Translations under genes and position numbers: made by a program | In this document: piece by piece, positions 8,489-16,240 of the stretch | Position numbering within the stretch: the stretch's first letter is position 1 | Layout of the letters: each line of letters begins with the position of its first letter | The notes under the pieces: generated by a model | Told to the model about the DNA's origin: nothing | Database searches by the model: none | What the model saw: only the letters and a program-made list of their open reading frames with translations | From: Amycolatopsis nalaikhensis | GTDB taxonomy: Bacteria > Actinomycetota > Actinomycetes > Mycobacteriales > Pseudonocardiaceae | Direction: 5' to 3' | Length of the DNA stretch: 64,000 bases | Assembly (NCBI RefSeq): GCF_030264295.1 | Contig: NZ_CP127173.1 | Span: forward strand, 4,843,501-4,907,500

Positions 8489-9718
8489 GTGACCCAGACC
8501 CCCGTCCTGATCACGACGACCGGCCCGGACAAGCCGGGTGTCTCGTCCGTGCTGTTCGCCGTGCTGACCCGGCACGACGTCGACGTGCTCGACGTCGAGC
8601 AGGTCGTCATCCGCGGGCAGCTCGTGCTCGGTGTGCTCGCCGGGGTCTACCGCGACCCCGAGGGCCTGCAGGAGTCGGTCGAGCAGGCGATGGCGACCGT
8701 CGGCATGCAGGTCGAGGTCAAGATCGGCGCGGCGATCGGGGAGGACCCGTTCGCGCTCGGCCGCCGCGACTCCTCGCACGTGCTGGTCGTGCTGGGCCGC
8801 CCGGTCACCGCGCGCGGCTTCTCCGAGGTCGCGCGCCGGCTGGCTTCGCTGGGCGCCAACATCGACGCGATCCGCAGCGTCGCCGACTACCCCGTGACCG
8901 GGCTGGAGCTGTACGTCTCGGTCGACCAGGACACCCCGGAAGCCGACGCCGCGCTGCGGTCGGAGCTCGCCGACGCCGCCGTCGAGGCGGGCGTCGACAT
9001 CGCCGTGGAGCGCGCGGGCATCACGCGGCGGGCGAAGCGGCTGGTCGTCTTCGACGTCGACTCGACCCTGATCCAGGGCGAGGTCATCGAGATGCTGGGC
9101 GCGCACGCCGGGGTGGAGCCGGAGATCCGCGAGATCACCGAGGCGGCCATGCGCGGCGAGCTGAACTTCACCGAGTCGCTGGAACGCCGGGTCGCGCTGC
9201 TGGCGGGCCTGCCCGCCACCGCGATCGACGAGGTCGCCGCGTCGATCGAGCTGACCCCCGGTGCCCGCACGACGATCCGCACGCTCAAGCGGATGGGTTT
9301 CCGCACCGGCGTGGTTTCCGGCGGGTTCACCCAGGTCATCGGCGGTCTGGTGGAAGAGCTCGGCCTCGACTTCGCGGCGGCGAACGAGCTCGAGATCGTG
9401 GACGGCAAGCTCACCGGGAAGGTCGTCGGCGAGGTCGTCGACCGCGCGGGCAAGGCGAAGGTGCTTCGCCGCTTCGCCGGCGAGTACGACATCCCGCTGG
9501 AGCAGTGCGTCGCGGTCGGCGACGGCGCCAACGACATCGACATGCTGTCGGCGGCGGGCATGGGCGTCGCGTTCAACGCCAAGCCCGCGCTGCGCGAGGT
9601 CGCCGACACCGCGCTGTCGCACCCGTACCTCGACGCCGTGCTGTTCGTGCTCGGCCTCACCCGCGGCGAGGTCGAAGCGGCCGACGCCGCCGACGGGCTC
9701 GAGCTGATCCGTCCGTGA
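8489..9718 (+). CDS. serB: Phosphoserine phosphatase with N-terminal ACT domains
   Basis: A 409-residue SerB2-type enzyme making L-serine from phosphoserine. Two ACT-like regulatory domains (about residues 1-180) precede a HAD phosphatase domain with motif I VVFDVDSTLIQGE, motif II in VVSGGFTQVIGG and motif III VGDGANDIDML. The ACT domains suggest amino-acid feedback, as in mycobacterial SerB2. The start is the GTG at 8489, with a GAGG-type site about 9-12 bases before. A 4-bp overlap joins it to the PTH2 gene, so the two are probably co-transcribed. Confidence 0.95.
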   Translation: MTQTPVLITTTGPDKPGVSSVLFAVLTRHDVDVLDVEQVVIRGQLVLGVLAGVYRDPEGLQESVEQAMATVGMQVEVKIGAAIGEDPFALGRRDSSHVLVVLGRPVTARGFSEVARRLASLGANIDAIRSVADYPVTGLELYVSVDQDTPEADAALRSELADAAVEAGVDIAVERAGITRRAKRLVVFDVDSTLIQGEVIEMLGAHAGVEPEIREITEAAMRGELNFTESLERRVALLAGLPATAIDEVAASIELTPGARTTIRTLKRMGFRTGVVSGGFTQVIGGLVEELGLDFAAANELEIVDGKLTGKVVGEVVDRAGKAKVLRRFAGEYDIPLEQCVAVGDGANDIDMLSAAGMGVAFNAKPALREVADTALSHPYLDAVLFVLGLTRGEVEAADAADGLELIRP

Positions 9719-10494
9719 GCAGCGTTCTCGACCCCCTGGGCGCCCGCTACGCCTACTGGCTGGGGCTCCCGGCCGAAGACACCTCGGACACCTCCGACGA
9801 GCTCCCTGAGGAGGTCCGCGCGATGCCGGTGATCCTGCGCATCGAACGGGCCGAACCGCCGGGCCGCACGCCGCTGCTGGAAGCCGCGGCGGCGGCCGCG
9901 CTGGCGGTGTGCCTCGACGAGCGTTCGGCGCCCGGCGGCGAGTGGGCCGAGCCGATGCACGCGTGGCTCGACAACCGGATCCGGAAGGTCGCGCGGCGGG
10001 CGCGGGGCGCGCACTGGGCGGCCGTGCAGGACCTGCCGGGCATCACCGTCGAGGTCGACGGCGCCGAGGCGCGAGCCCTGGTGCCGGGCCTGGTCACCGA
10101 GACGCCCAAAGAGGTCGCGCGGCTGCAGATCTCCGGCAGCGAGCTGCCGCCGGACGAGCCGGGCCCGAATCCCGCCGGGGTGCCGCTGCTGCTGCTCAAC
10201 CCGCACGTGCCGATGACCGTCGGCAAGGCCGCCGCGCAGGTCGGCCACGCCACGATGATCCTCGCCGCGCTGCTGGACGACGACGAGCGGGCCGCTTGGG
10301 CCGCGCGGGGCTTCCGGACGGCCGTGCGCACCGCGAGCGTCGCGCGGTGGAAGGAACTGCACCCGGGCGACGACCCCGAGGGCGCGTGGCGGCGCGACCG
10401 CGTCATCGCCGTCCGGGACGCCGGGTTCACCGAGGTCGACCCGGGCACGATCACCGTGCTCGGCCAGTGGGCGCCGGAACAACCGGCTTCCTGA
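9715..10494 (+). CDS. Peptidyl-tRNA hydrolase Pth2-family protein
   Basis: A 259-residue protein. The C-terminal half (about residue 155 onward) has the Pth2 signature VPMTVGKAAAQVGHATM, with the Lys, Gln and His pattern of archaeal/eukaryotic Pth2 enzymes that release peptides from tRNA. The N-terminal half (about 150 residues) is actinobacteria-type sequence I cannot assign. The start is the GTG at 9715, overlapping the serB stop in GTGA. Bacteria normally use Pth1; this would be an extra, fused Pth2. Activity is inferred only from the motif. Confidence 0.7.
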   Translation: MSSVLDPLGARYAYWLGLPAEDTSDTSDELPEEVRAMPVILRIERAEPPGRTPLLEAAAAAALAVCLDERSAPGGEWAEPMHAWLDNRIRKVARRARGAHWAAVQDLPGITVEVDGAEARALVPGLVTETPKEVARLQISGSELPPDEPGPNPAGVPLLLLNPHVPMTVGKAAAQVGHATMILAALLDDDERAAWAARGFRTAVRTASVARWKELHPGDDPEGAWRRDRVIAVRDAGFTEVDPGTITVLGQWAPEQPAS

Positions 10495-10510
10495 GCCGGT
10501 TGGAGCGGGC

Positions 10511-10915
10511 ATGGGACTCGAAGTACAGCGCGACGGCAAGCACGCTTTCGTCGGCCGCAACGACCGCGGCGCGGAAGTCCGGATCGGCCGGGCGGGCGCC
10601 GAAGGGGCGTTCTCGCCCGCGGAGCTGCTGCAGATCGCGACGGCGGGCTGCAACGCGGTGACGGCCGAAGAGCTGATCACACGGCGGGTCGGCGAGGACG
10701 CGAAGTTCCGCGTCAGCGTCACGGCCGACCGCCGCGAGGGTGCTTCGGAGCTGGACGCCGTCCACGTCGCTTTCGACGTCGACGTGTCGACATTGGCGGC
10801 CGATCAGCGGGAAGCGCTGGCCAGCGCCGTGGATCGGGCGATCGAGCGGCTCTGCACGGTGAGCCGCACGCTCAAGAAGGGGATCCCCGTGACGGAGACC
10901 TTCCCGACGGCCTAG
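10511..10915 (+). CDS. OsmC family peroxiredoxin-like protein
   Basis: A 134-residue OsmC/Ohr-type protein. The conserved region AELLQIATAGCNAVTAEELI carries the first redox cysteine, and the second cysteine is in IERLCTVSRTLKKG near the C-terminus. Such proteins reduce organic hydroperoxides using low-molecular-weight or lipoyl thiols. It follows the Pth2 gene by 16 bp and overlaps the convergent small gene by 4 bp. Confidence 0.85.
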   Translation: MGLEVQRDGKHAFVGRNDRGAEVRIGRAGAEGAFSPAELLQIATAGCNAVTAEELITRRVGEDAKFRVSVTADRREGASELDAVHVAFDVDVSTLAADQREALASAVDRAIERLCTVSRTLKKGIPVTETFPTA

Positions 10916-11253
10916 TTCTGCGCGGATTCCCAGACGACGTAAGCCTGGTCGGCGTCGGTCGTCATGGCCTCGATGAACTTCTCGTTGTCGAAGCCGGGCA
11001 ATGCCTGCAGACGCTCGATCAGCGCGTCGGCCGCCGGGTCGCCGCTGGGCACCGCCGTGCCCTTGCCGTCCGTTCCCACCAGCATGAAGAAGACGTCTTC
11101 GTTCCACGGGCCGTCAGGGATGACTCTGACCATCACCGACGACAGTTCGGACCACGTGACGGCCTCTTCGCTGCCGTCCGCGAGCCGCCGCCGCACGCCG
11201 GTGTCGTCGACACTGACGGTCCGGGACTGTGCGCTGGACGAATCCTGGGTCAA
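10912..11253 (-). CDS. Conserved hypothetical protein, about 113 residues
   Basis: A small acidic soluble protein. A strand-rich N-terminal part (SVDDTGVRRRLADGSEEAVT) is followed by a W-S-E-L segment and a C-terminal stretch ending VVWESAQN. The unusual TTG at 11253 is chosen as start because a GGGAG ribosome site lies 6 bases before it and no ATG or GTG fits the conserved region. Downstream of it is dinG on the same strand, but it is the 5'-distal gene only if read-through occurs. Function unknown. Confidence 0.65.
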   Translation of the reverse strand: MTQDSSSAQSRTVSVDDTGVRRRLADGSEEAVTWSELSSVMVRVIPDGPWNEDVFFMLVGTDGKGTAVPSGDPAADALIERLQALPGFDNEKFIEAMTTDADQAYVVWESAQN

Positions 11254-11311
11254 CCGGTGCTCCCTTGCTGCTTCGGTGGGTTCACCGTACCGGGCGGTGC
11301 TGTGGACCGCG

Positions 11312-13372
11312 TCACGCGGGCGCGGCTGCGTCCAGCCGGCGCAGCGCGTCGCGCACCACCTTCGGGTCCATCGTGGGCCAGAACGGCGGCAGCGAGGCAC
11401 GGAGGAATCCGCCGTAGCGGGCGTTCGCGAGCCGCGAATCCAGCACCGCGACCACCCCGCGGTCGGTGACCGAGCGGTGCAGCCGCCCGGTGCCCTGCGC
11501 CAGCAGCAGTGCCGCGTGCGTGGCCGCCACGGTGAGGAACCCGTTGCCGCCGCGGGCTTCCACCGCGCGCTGGCGCGCAGAGGACACCGGGTCGTCCGGG
11601 CGCGGGAACGGGATCCGGTCGACCACCACCAGCTGCAGCGACGGCCCGGGCACGTCGACGCCCTGCCACAGGCTCAGGGTGCCGAACAGGCACGTGCGCA
11701 CGTCTTCGGCGAACTTCTGGACCAGCAGCCCCGTCGCGTCCTCGCCCTGGCAGAGGATCGGGAAGTCGAGCCGCTCGCGCATCTCCTCGGCGGCCTGTTT
11801 GGCCGCGCGCATCGAGGAGAACAGCCCGAGCGTGCGCCCGCCCGCGGCCTCGATCAACTCAGCCAGTTCGTCCATTGTGGACGACAGGAGGCCGTCGCGC
11901 CCCGGCGGCGGCAGGTGCTTGGCGAGGTACAGGATGCCGTTGCGCCGGTGGTCGAACGGCGACCCGACGTCCAGCCCGGTCCACTTCGGGCCCGACTCGT
12001 CCGACGGCGCTTCCTTCTCCGTCGCCGCTCCCGGCGCTTGCTCGACGCGGGCGGCGCCGGGTGGGAGGCCCCACTGGCGCGCCATCGTGTCGAACGTGCC
12101 GCCGAGGGTCAGCGTCGCCGACGTCAGGATCGTCGTGTGCTGGTTGAAGACGCGCTCGCGCAGCAGCCCGGCGACCCCGAGCGGCGCGACCTTCAGCGCC
12201 GGCGGCCGCGGGTTCGACGAGTACTTGTCGCCCGAAAGCCAGACGACGTCGCGCTGGTGCGCCTGGTCGTCGTCGAACGCCTCCAGCAGGCGGACCGCGG
12301 TGTCGTGCACCTCGTCGAGCAGCGACCGCGCCAGCTTGCGCGCCGTCGCCTCCTCGACGTCCTCCTTGCGGTCGGAACCCAGCGCCGTGATGCACGCGTG
12401 CGCGGCGTCGCGGATCGCCGGGATCGCGCCCTTCAGCGGGCGCGGCAGCTCGTCCATCCGGCCGGGTGGCAGGTCGTCGACGATCAGCGCCAGCCCGTCA
12501 CCCGCCTCGAGCAGGCGGTCGGCGACGTCGGCGTCGATCAGCTTGCCGCAGCGGCGGGCGGCCGACGCGCACATCGCGCTGGTCAGCTCGCCGGTGGCGA
12601 CCGATGTGACGCGGTCGACGAGGTCGTGGGCCTCGTCGATGATCACGACGTCGTGGTCCGGCAGCACCTGGTAGCCCTGCAGCGCGTCGATCGCCAGCAG
12701 CGCGTGGTTGGTCACGATGACGTCGGCGCGGCCGGCCTCTGCTCGGGCGCGCTCGGCGAAGCAGTCCGTGCCGATCGGGCAGCGTGAAGCGCCGAGACAT
12801 TCCTTCGCCGTCACCGACACTTGCCGCCACGCCTGGTCGGAGACGCCGGGGACGAGCTCGTCGCGGTCGCCGGTTTCGGTGTCCGACGCCCACTCCCGCA
12901 GCCGCGTGACCTCCTTGCCCAGCCGCGACACCGCGAACGGGTCGAAGAGCTGGGCGTCCTCCGGCTCGTCCGGCGCGCCGGAATCCAGCCGGTGCAGGCA
13001 CATGTAGTTGCGGCGGCCCTTGAGGATCGCGAAGGTCGGCTCGCGGCCGAGCGGCTTCTTCAGCGCCTTCGCCAGGCGGGGGAGGTCGCGGTCGACGAGC
13101 TGGCGCTGCAACGCGATCGTCGCCGTGGAGACCACGACGGTGGCCTCTTTCTCGACGGCGTGGCGGATCGCGGGCACGAGGTAGGCCAGCGACTTGCCGG
13201 TGCCGGTGCCCGCCTGCACGGCCAGGTGCTCGCCGGTGCGGATGGCGCGGCCGACGGCGTCGGCCATCTCGACCTGCCCTGGGCGTTCGGCACCGCCGAC
13301 GGACTCCACCGCGTGGGTGAGGAGTTCGAGGACGCCGGGGAAATCAGTTCGGGCGGGCACAGCGACACACAT
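11312..13372 (-). CDS. dinG: ATP-dependent DNA helicase of the DinG/XPD family
   Basis: A 686-residue superfamily 2 helicase. Walker A is AGTGTGKS near residue 54-61, the DEAH box is in VVIIDEAHDLVD, and the four iron-sulfur cysteines are in NYMCLHRL and further on in ECLGASRCPIGTDCF, an XPD-like arrangement. The C-terminal helicase motif region has DRIPFPRPDDP and QGTGRLHRS. It would unwind DNA or R-loops. The neighbours downstream (pncB, clpS) match the M. tuberculosis Rv1329c region. GTG 13366 is an alternative to the ATG at 13372. Confidence 0.93.
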   Translation of the reverse strand: MCVAVPARTDFPGVLELLTHAVESVGGAERPGQVEMADAVGRAIRTGEHLAVQAGTGTGKSLAYLVPAIRHAVEKEATVVVSTATIALQRQLVDRDLPRLAKALKKPLGREPTFAILKGRRNYMCLHRLDSGAPDEPEDAQLFDPFAVSRLGKEVTRLREWASDTETGDRDELVPGVSDQAWRQVSVTAKECLGASRCPIGTDCFAERARAEAGRADVIVTNHALLAIDALQGYQVLPDHDVVIIDEAHDLVDRVTSVATGELTSAMCASAARRCGKLIDADVADRLLEAGDGLALIVDDLPPGRMDELPRPLKGAIPAIRDAAHACITALGSDRKEDVEEATARKLARSLLDEVHDTAVRLLEAFDDDQAHQRDVVWLSGDKYSSNPRPPALKVAPLGVAGLLRERVFNQHTTILTSATLTLGGTFDTMARQWGLPPGAARVEQAPGAATEKEAPSDESGPKWTGLDVGSPFDHRRNGILYLAKHLPPPGRDGLLSSTMDELAELIEAAGGRTLGLFSSMRAAKQAAEEMRERLDFPILCQGEDATGLLVQKFAEDVRTCLFGTLSLWQGVDVPGPSLQLVVVDRIPFPRPDDPVSSARQRAVEARGGNGFLTVAATHAALLLAQGTGRLHRSVTDRGVVAVLDSRLANARYGGFLRASLPPFWPTMDPKVVRDALRRLDAAAPA

Positions 13373-13428
13373 TAGCCGCCGGGACCGACAGGATCGGTGA
13401 TCCGTCGCGAACGGGCCACTCGCGCCGC

Positions 13429-13509
13429 GCGCTGAAGGGGACGTTCATCGCGTCAGACGCGCTGAAGGGGACTTTCCTCGCATCAGATGCCAGGAAAGTC
13501 CCCTTCAGC
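13429..13509. repeat. Direct repeat plus perfect hairpin between dinG and bioY
   Basis: An unit of about 30 bases (13429-13458) is repeated with few changes directly after (from 13459). The second copy forms the left arm of a perfect 18-bp inverted repeat (13461-13478 and 13492-13509) with a 13-base loop. It lies just past the bioY stop and ahead of the divergent end of dinG's promoter, so it probably ends bioY transcription. The core word GCGTCAGACGC also occurs in the 93-bp repeats at 14928 and, varied, at 62230. Confidence 0.75.
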
Positions 13510-13514
13510 TCACG

Positions 13515-14102
13515 TCAGTCGCGCGTGCGGCCGGAGACCAGCTTCCACGTCAGCGGCAGCAGGCCCGCCGCGACGACGATCTTGATCGCGTCGCCGACCA
13601 GGAACGGCACGACGCCCTTGGCGAACGCCGTCGCCAGGTCGAACCCGGTCGCGGCCATCAGCCACGGCACGCCGAACGCGTAGATCACGACGTTGCCGAG
13701 CACCATGGTCCCCGCGGTGCGCACCGGCGTCCGGTCGCCGCCGCGCCCGGCCAGCGCGCCGACGAGGGCACCGGCGAAGACGAACCCGACGATGTAGCCG
13801 GCGCTCGCGCCGGACAGGCCCGCGGTGCCGTGCTGGAACCACGGCACGCCCACCGCGCCGACCAGCAGGTACACGAGCATCGACGCGGCACCGCGCGACA
13901 TGCCGAGCGACGCGCCGACGAGCAGCGCGGCGAACGTCTGGCCGGTCATCGGCACCGGGCTGCCCGGCACCGGGATGGTCAGCTGCGCGGCGGCGCCGGT
14001 GAGCACGGCACCGCCGGCGACCAGCGCGATGTCGCGGACGAGCGAGCCGGGCACCAGATCGGCCAGCACCGGCCGCTTGGCGGCGAAGGACAGCGAAGAC
14101 AC
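13515..14102 (-). CDS. bioY: Biotin transporter substrate-binding membrane protein BioY
   Basis: A 195-residue, six-helix membrane protein. The stretch LTIPVPGSPVPMTGQTFA is the BioY hallmark, and the central GYIVGFVFAGALVG helix is also typical. BioY is the S-component of ECF biotin uptake; no bioM/bioN genes are adjacent, so it works alone or with a shared ECF module elsewhere. The ATG at 14102 precedes the first predicted helix by about 25 residues. A possible operator lies upstream. Confidence 0.9.
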   Translation of the reverse strand: MSSLSFAAKRPVLADLVPGSLVRDIALVAGGAVLTGAAAQLTIPVPGSPVPMTGQTFAALLVGASLGMSRGAASMLVYLLVGAVGVPWFQHGTAGLSGASAGYIVGFVFAGALVGALAGRGGDRTPVRTAGTMVLGNVVIYAFGVPWLMAATGFDLATAFAKGVVPFLVGDAIKIVVAAGLLPLTWKLVSGRTRD

Positions 14103-14136
14103 GAAACCTCCCGAAGAAACAGGCGACGCCCGAGGT

Positions 14137-14148
14137 TAACGCTCGTTA
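14137..14148. promoter_or_regulatory. Candidate operator upstream of bioY
   Basis: The palindrome TAACG-CT-CGTTA lies 35 bases upstream of the bioY start. Actinobacterial biotin genes are often controlled by BioQ, a TetR protein with a palindromic site of roughly similar appearance. The match to any known site is my impression from memory and is not verified. Confidence 0.3.
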
Positions 14149-14280
14149 CCGTCCCGCGGACCCGCTGAGTTGCGTTCCTCACCGGCCACTCGTCCGGGTG
14201 GACCCGATCAGGGCGCGTGCCGGGCCTGCCGATGACGAAAGGGGTAACCACGAGCTGTCACGGAACCGAGGAGGCCGCCG

Positions 14281-14928
14281 CATGCGAAACGCCAGGAAGA
14301 GGACATACCGGTTGCTGGCGGTGAGCGCGCTGGCCGTCCCCTCTTCGGCGCCGCGGCCCCCGTGACGTCCACCGGATGGGCGTCCGCCGGATCGGTGGAC
14401 GTGACGGTCGACAACGAGCACATCGTCACCGGTGAGCTGGCTAAATGCAGCGTCGACGGCCCGTTGAGTGCCCGGACCCAGGGCGGCGCGACCGGTGACG
14501 TCGCCGCGTTCGGGCTGGGGGAGTCCGGCTGCGGGCGCTCCGGCGCGGCGTCGATCGCGCAGGCGTCCGGGCACCGGTTCACGGCCGGCGTGCTCAAGCG
14601 CTACGGCGGCCCGGTGATCACCGTGCGCACCTACTCGGTGAAGTGCGCGACGTACGAGACGGGCAGCGGCGGCGAGGTGACGATCGGCGCGGTCGAGGGC
14701 ATCGACGTGCCCGAGCAGATCCCGCCGAACCACCGGATCGTCATCCCGGGCGGGCCCGCGGGCACGGCGCTGGCGACGGTCGTGCTCAACGAGACCGTCA
14801 CGCCCGAGCCTCCGGACGGCAGCATGGTGACGCACGCGGTGCACATCGAGCTGTTCCCGCAGGGCGGCCCGGCGAGCGGCGACATCTACCTCGGCACGGC
14901 GTCCTGCGACCCGTTCGGCAAGGAGTAG
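14281..14928 (+). CDS. Secreted protein gene with a frameshift inside its signal peptide
   Basis: The ATG at 14281 has an excellent ribosome site (GAGGAGG at 14268-14274) and opens a signal peptide (MRNARKRTYRLLAVSALAVP) that stops early. Shifting frame near 14340, as if one base were missing in a CCCC run, continues smoothly into LFGAAAP and a 188-residue mature region open from 14362. The mature part has three early cysteines and another pair (SVKCATY, TASCDPFG), suggesting disulfides in an extracellular beta-rich protein. The GTG at 14362 has no ribosome site. It is either a sequencing error or a broken gene; function unknown. Confidence 0.65.
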   Translation, partial: HAKRQEEDIPVAGGERAGRPLFGAAAPVTSTGWASAGSVDVTVDNEHIVTGELAKCSVDGPLSARTQGGATGDVAAFGLGESGCGRSGAASIAQASGHRFTAGVLKRYGGPVITVRTYSVKCATYETGSGGEVTIGAVEGIDVPEQIPPNHRIVIPGGPAGTALATVVLNETVTPEPPDGSMVTHAVHIELFPQGGPASGDIYLGTASCDPFGKE

Positions 14929-15020
14929 CGCCCCAAGGTGGCCTTGGTTGCGTCAGACGCACCGAAGGCCGCCTTGGGTGCGTGAGACGCACCGAAGGCC
15001 ACATTGGGGCGCTTGGGTCA
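14928..15020. repeat. 93-bp intergenic palindromic repeat, copy A
   Basis: A 93-base element between two convergent genes, starting at the last base of one stop codon and ending in the stop of eda. It contains two tandem hairpin units built around GCGTCAGACGC and GCGTGAGACGC, all enclosed by outer arms of about 22 bases beginning GCGCCCCAA. Copy B lies at 62230-62322 and differs at about five positions. It probably works as a two-way terminator. Confidence 0.8.
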
Positions 15021-15662
15021 GGTGGTGGTGAAGCGGGCTGCCGCCGCGACGAACTCGCCCGCCCGCGTCGCCAGGTCCGGCAGGCTCCCGCCGGACGTCA
15101 GCGCGTCGCCGAGCAACGGCGTCGCCGCCGCGACCGCGATCGCGCCCGAACGCAGGTACCCCTCGACGTCGGCCAGGTGGACGCCGCCGGTCGGGACCAG
15201 CGGGACGTCCGGCAGCGGTGCCCGCACCGCGCGCAGGTACGCGACGCCGCCCGCGGCCGCGATGGGAAAGACCTTCACGGCCGCCGCGCCGAGTCGCCAC
15301 GCCTGGTCGATCTCCGTCGGCGTCAGCGCGCCGCAGATCACCGGCGTGTCCAGCTCGGCCGCGCGCTCCAGCACCGCCGGGTTGACCGTCGGCGTGACGA
15401 GGTACGCCGCGCCCGCGTCGACCGCGGTGTCCACATCGGACGGTTCGCGGACGCTGCCCGCGCCGACCAGCGCGTCCTCGCCGAGCGCCAGGCGCAGCGC
15501 GTTGATCGCCGCGGGCGCGCCCGGCGTCGTCAGCGTCGCTTCGAGCAGGCGGATGCCCGCCGCGTGCAGCACCATCGCGGCGTCGGCGAACCGGGACGCG
15601 TCCGCGGCCCGCAGGATCGCCACCAGCCGGTGCTCCGCCAGCGCGGCTTGGAGGTCCTTCAC
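15018..15662 (-). CDS. eda: KDPG/KHG aldolase family protein
   Basis: A 214-residue class I aldolase. The start LAEHRLVAILRAADASR, the Schiff-base lysine in AAAVKVFPIAAAGG and the phosphate-binding region VPTGGVHLADVEGYLRSGA are characteristic. It would split 2-keto-3-deoxy-6-phosphogluconate or 4-hydroxy-2-oxoglutarate into pyruvate and a second product. No Entner-Doudoroff dehydratase (edd) is adjacent. It overlaps pncA by 4 bp and is probably co-transcribed with it, although the functions are unrelated. Confidence 0.88.
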   Translation of the reverse strand: MKDLQAALAEHRLVAILRAADASRFADAAMVLHAAGIRLLEATLTTPGAPAAINALRLALGEDALVGAGSVREPSDVDTAVDAGAAYLVTPTVNPAVLERAAELDTPVICGALTPTEIDQAWRLGAAAVKVFPIAAAGGVAYLRAVRAPLPDVPLVPTGGVHLADVEGYLRSGAIAVAAATPLLGDALTSGGSLPDLATRAGEFVAAAARFTTT

Positions 15663-16228
15663 GCGACGTGCGCCGTTCCGGTGTGGGCGACGCCGGCTTC
15701 GTCGAAGTCCCGCAGCGTGGCCTCGACCGAAGCCGCGGCGATCCCGGCCGTGTGGTCGAGCAGCACGCGCACGCCGAACCCGGCGCGGGCCGCGTCCAGC
15801 GCCGTCGCCCGCACGCAGTAGTCGGTGGCGATGCCGACGACGTCGACGTCGGTCACGTCGTGCTCGCGCAGCCAGGCCTCCAGGGACTTCCCGTCACGGG
15901 ACGCGCCTTCGAAGCCCGAGTAGGCCGCGCTGTACTCGCCCTTGGAGAAGACCTCGGTGATCGGGACGACGTCCAGCGCCGGGTGGAACGACGCGCCCGG
16001 CGTGCCCGCGACGCAGTGCGGGGGCCAGCTCTCCTTGAAGTCCGGCGTCGCGCTGAAGTGCGCACCCGGGTCGATGTGGTAGTCGCGGGTGGCCACCACG
16101 TGCGAGTAGCCGCCGGACGCGGTGAGCGCCGAAATCTTCTCCGCGGCCGCCGCACCGCCGTCGACGGCCAGCGAACCCCCTTCGCAGAAGTCGTTCTGCA
16201 CGTCCACCACGATCAGCGCGGTTCCCAT
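15659..16228 (-). CDS. pncA: Nicotinamidase / isochorismatase family
   Basis: A 189-residue hydrolase that converts nicotinamide to nicotinic acid. The catalytic triad is visible: Asp9 in VVDVQNDF, Lys in VFSKGEYSAAY and Cys in GIATDYCVRAT. Metal-binding Asp and His residues are in TRDYHIDPGAHF. The gene lies 12 bp downstream of pncB, whose product uses nicotinic acid, so the pair forms an NAD salvage operon. The start ATG 16228 is the first in frame with the core strand. Confidence 0.93.
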   Translation of the reverse strand: MGTALIVVDVQNDFCEGGSLAVDGGAAAAEKISALTASGGYSHVVATRDYHIDPGAHFSATPDFKESWPPHCVAGTPGASFHPALDVVPITEVFSKGEYSAAYSGFEGASRDGKSLEAWLREHDVTDVDVVGIATDYCVRATALDAARAGFGVRVLLDHTAGIAAASVEATLRDFDEAGVAHTGTAHVA

Positions 16229-16240
16229 GGTCGGCTCCGT

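Noticed and set aside
6565..8610. A 681-codon minus-strand frame over ctaD
   Set aside because: Antisense shadow of a highly conserved membrane protein; no domain of its own.
14928..15020. CRISPR-like repeat array
   Set aside because: Only two internal units, no equal spacers and no cas genes; it is a palindromic element.
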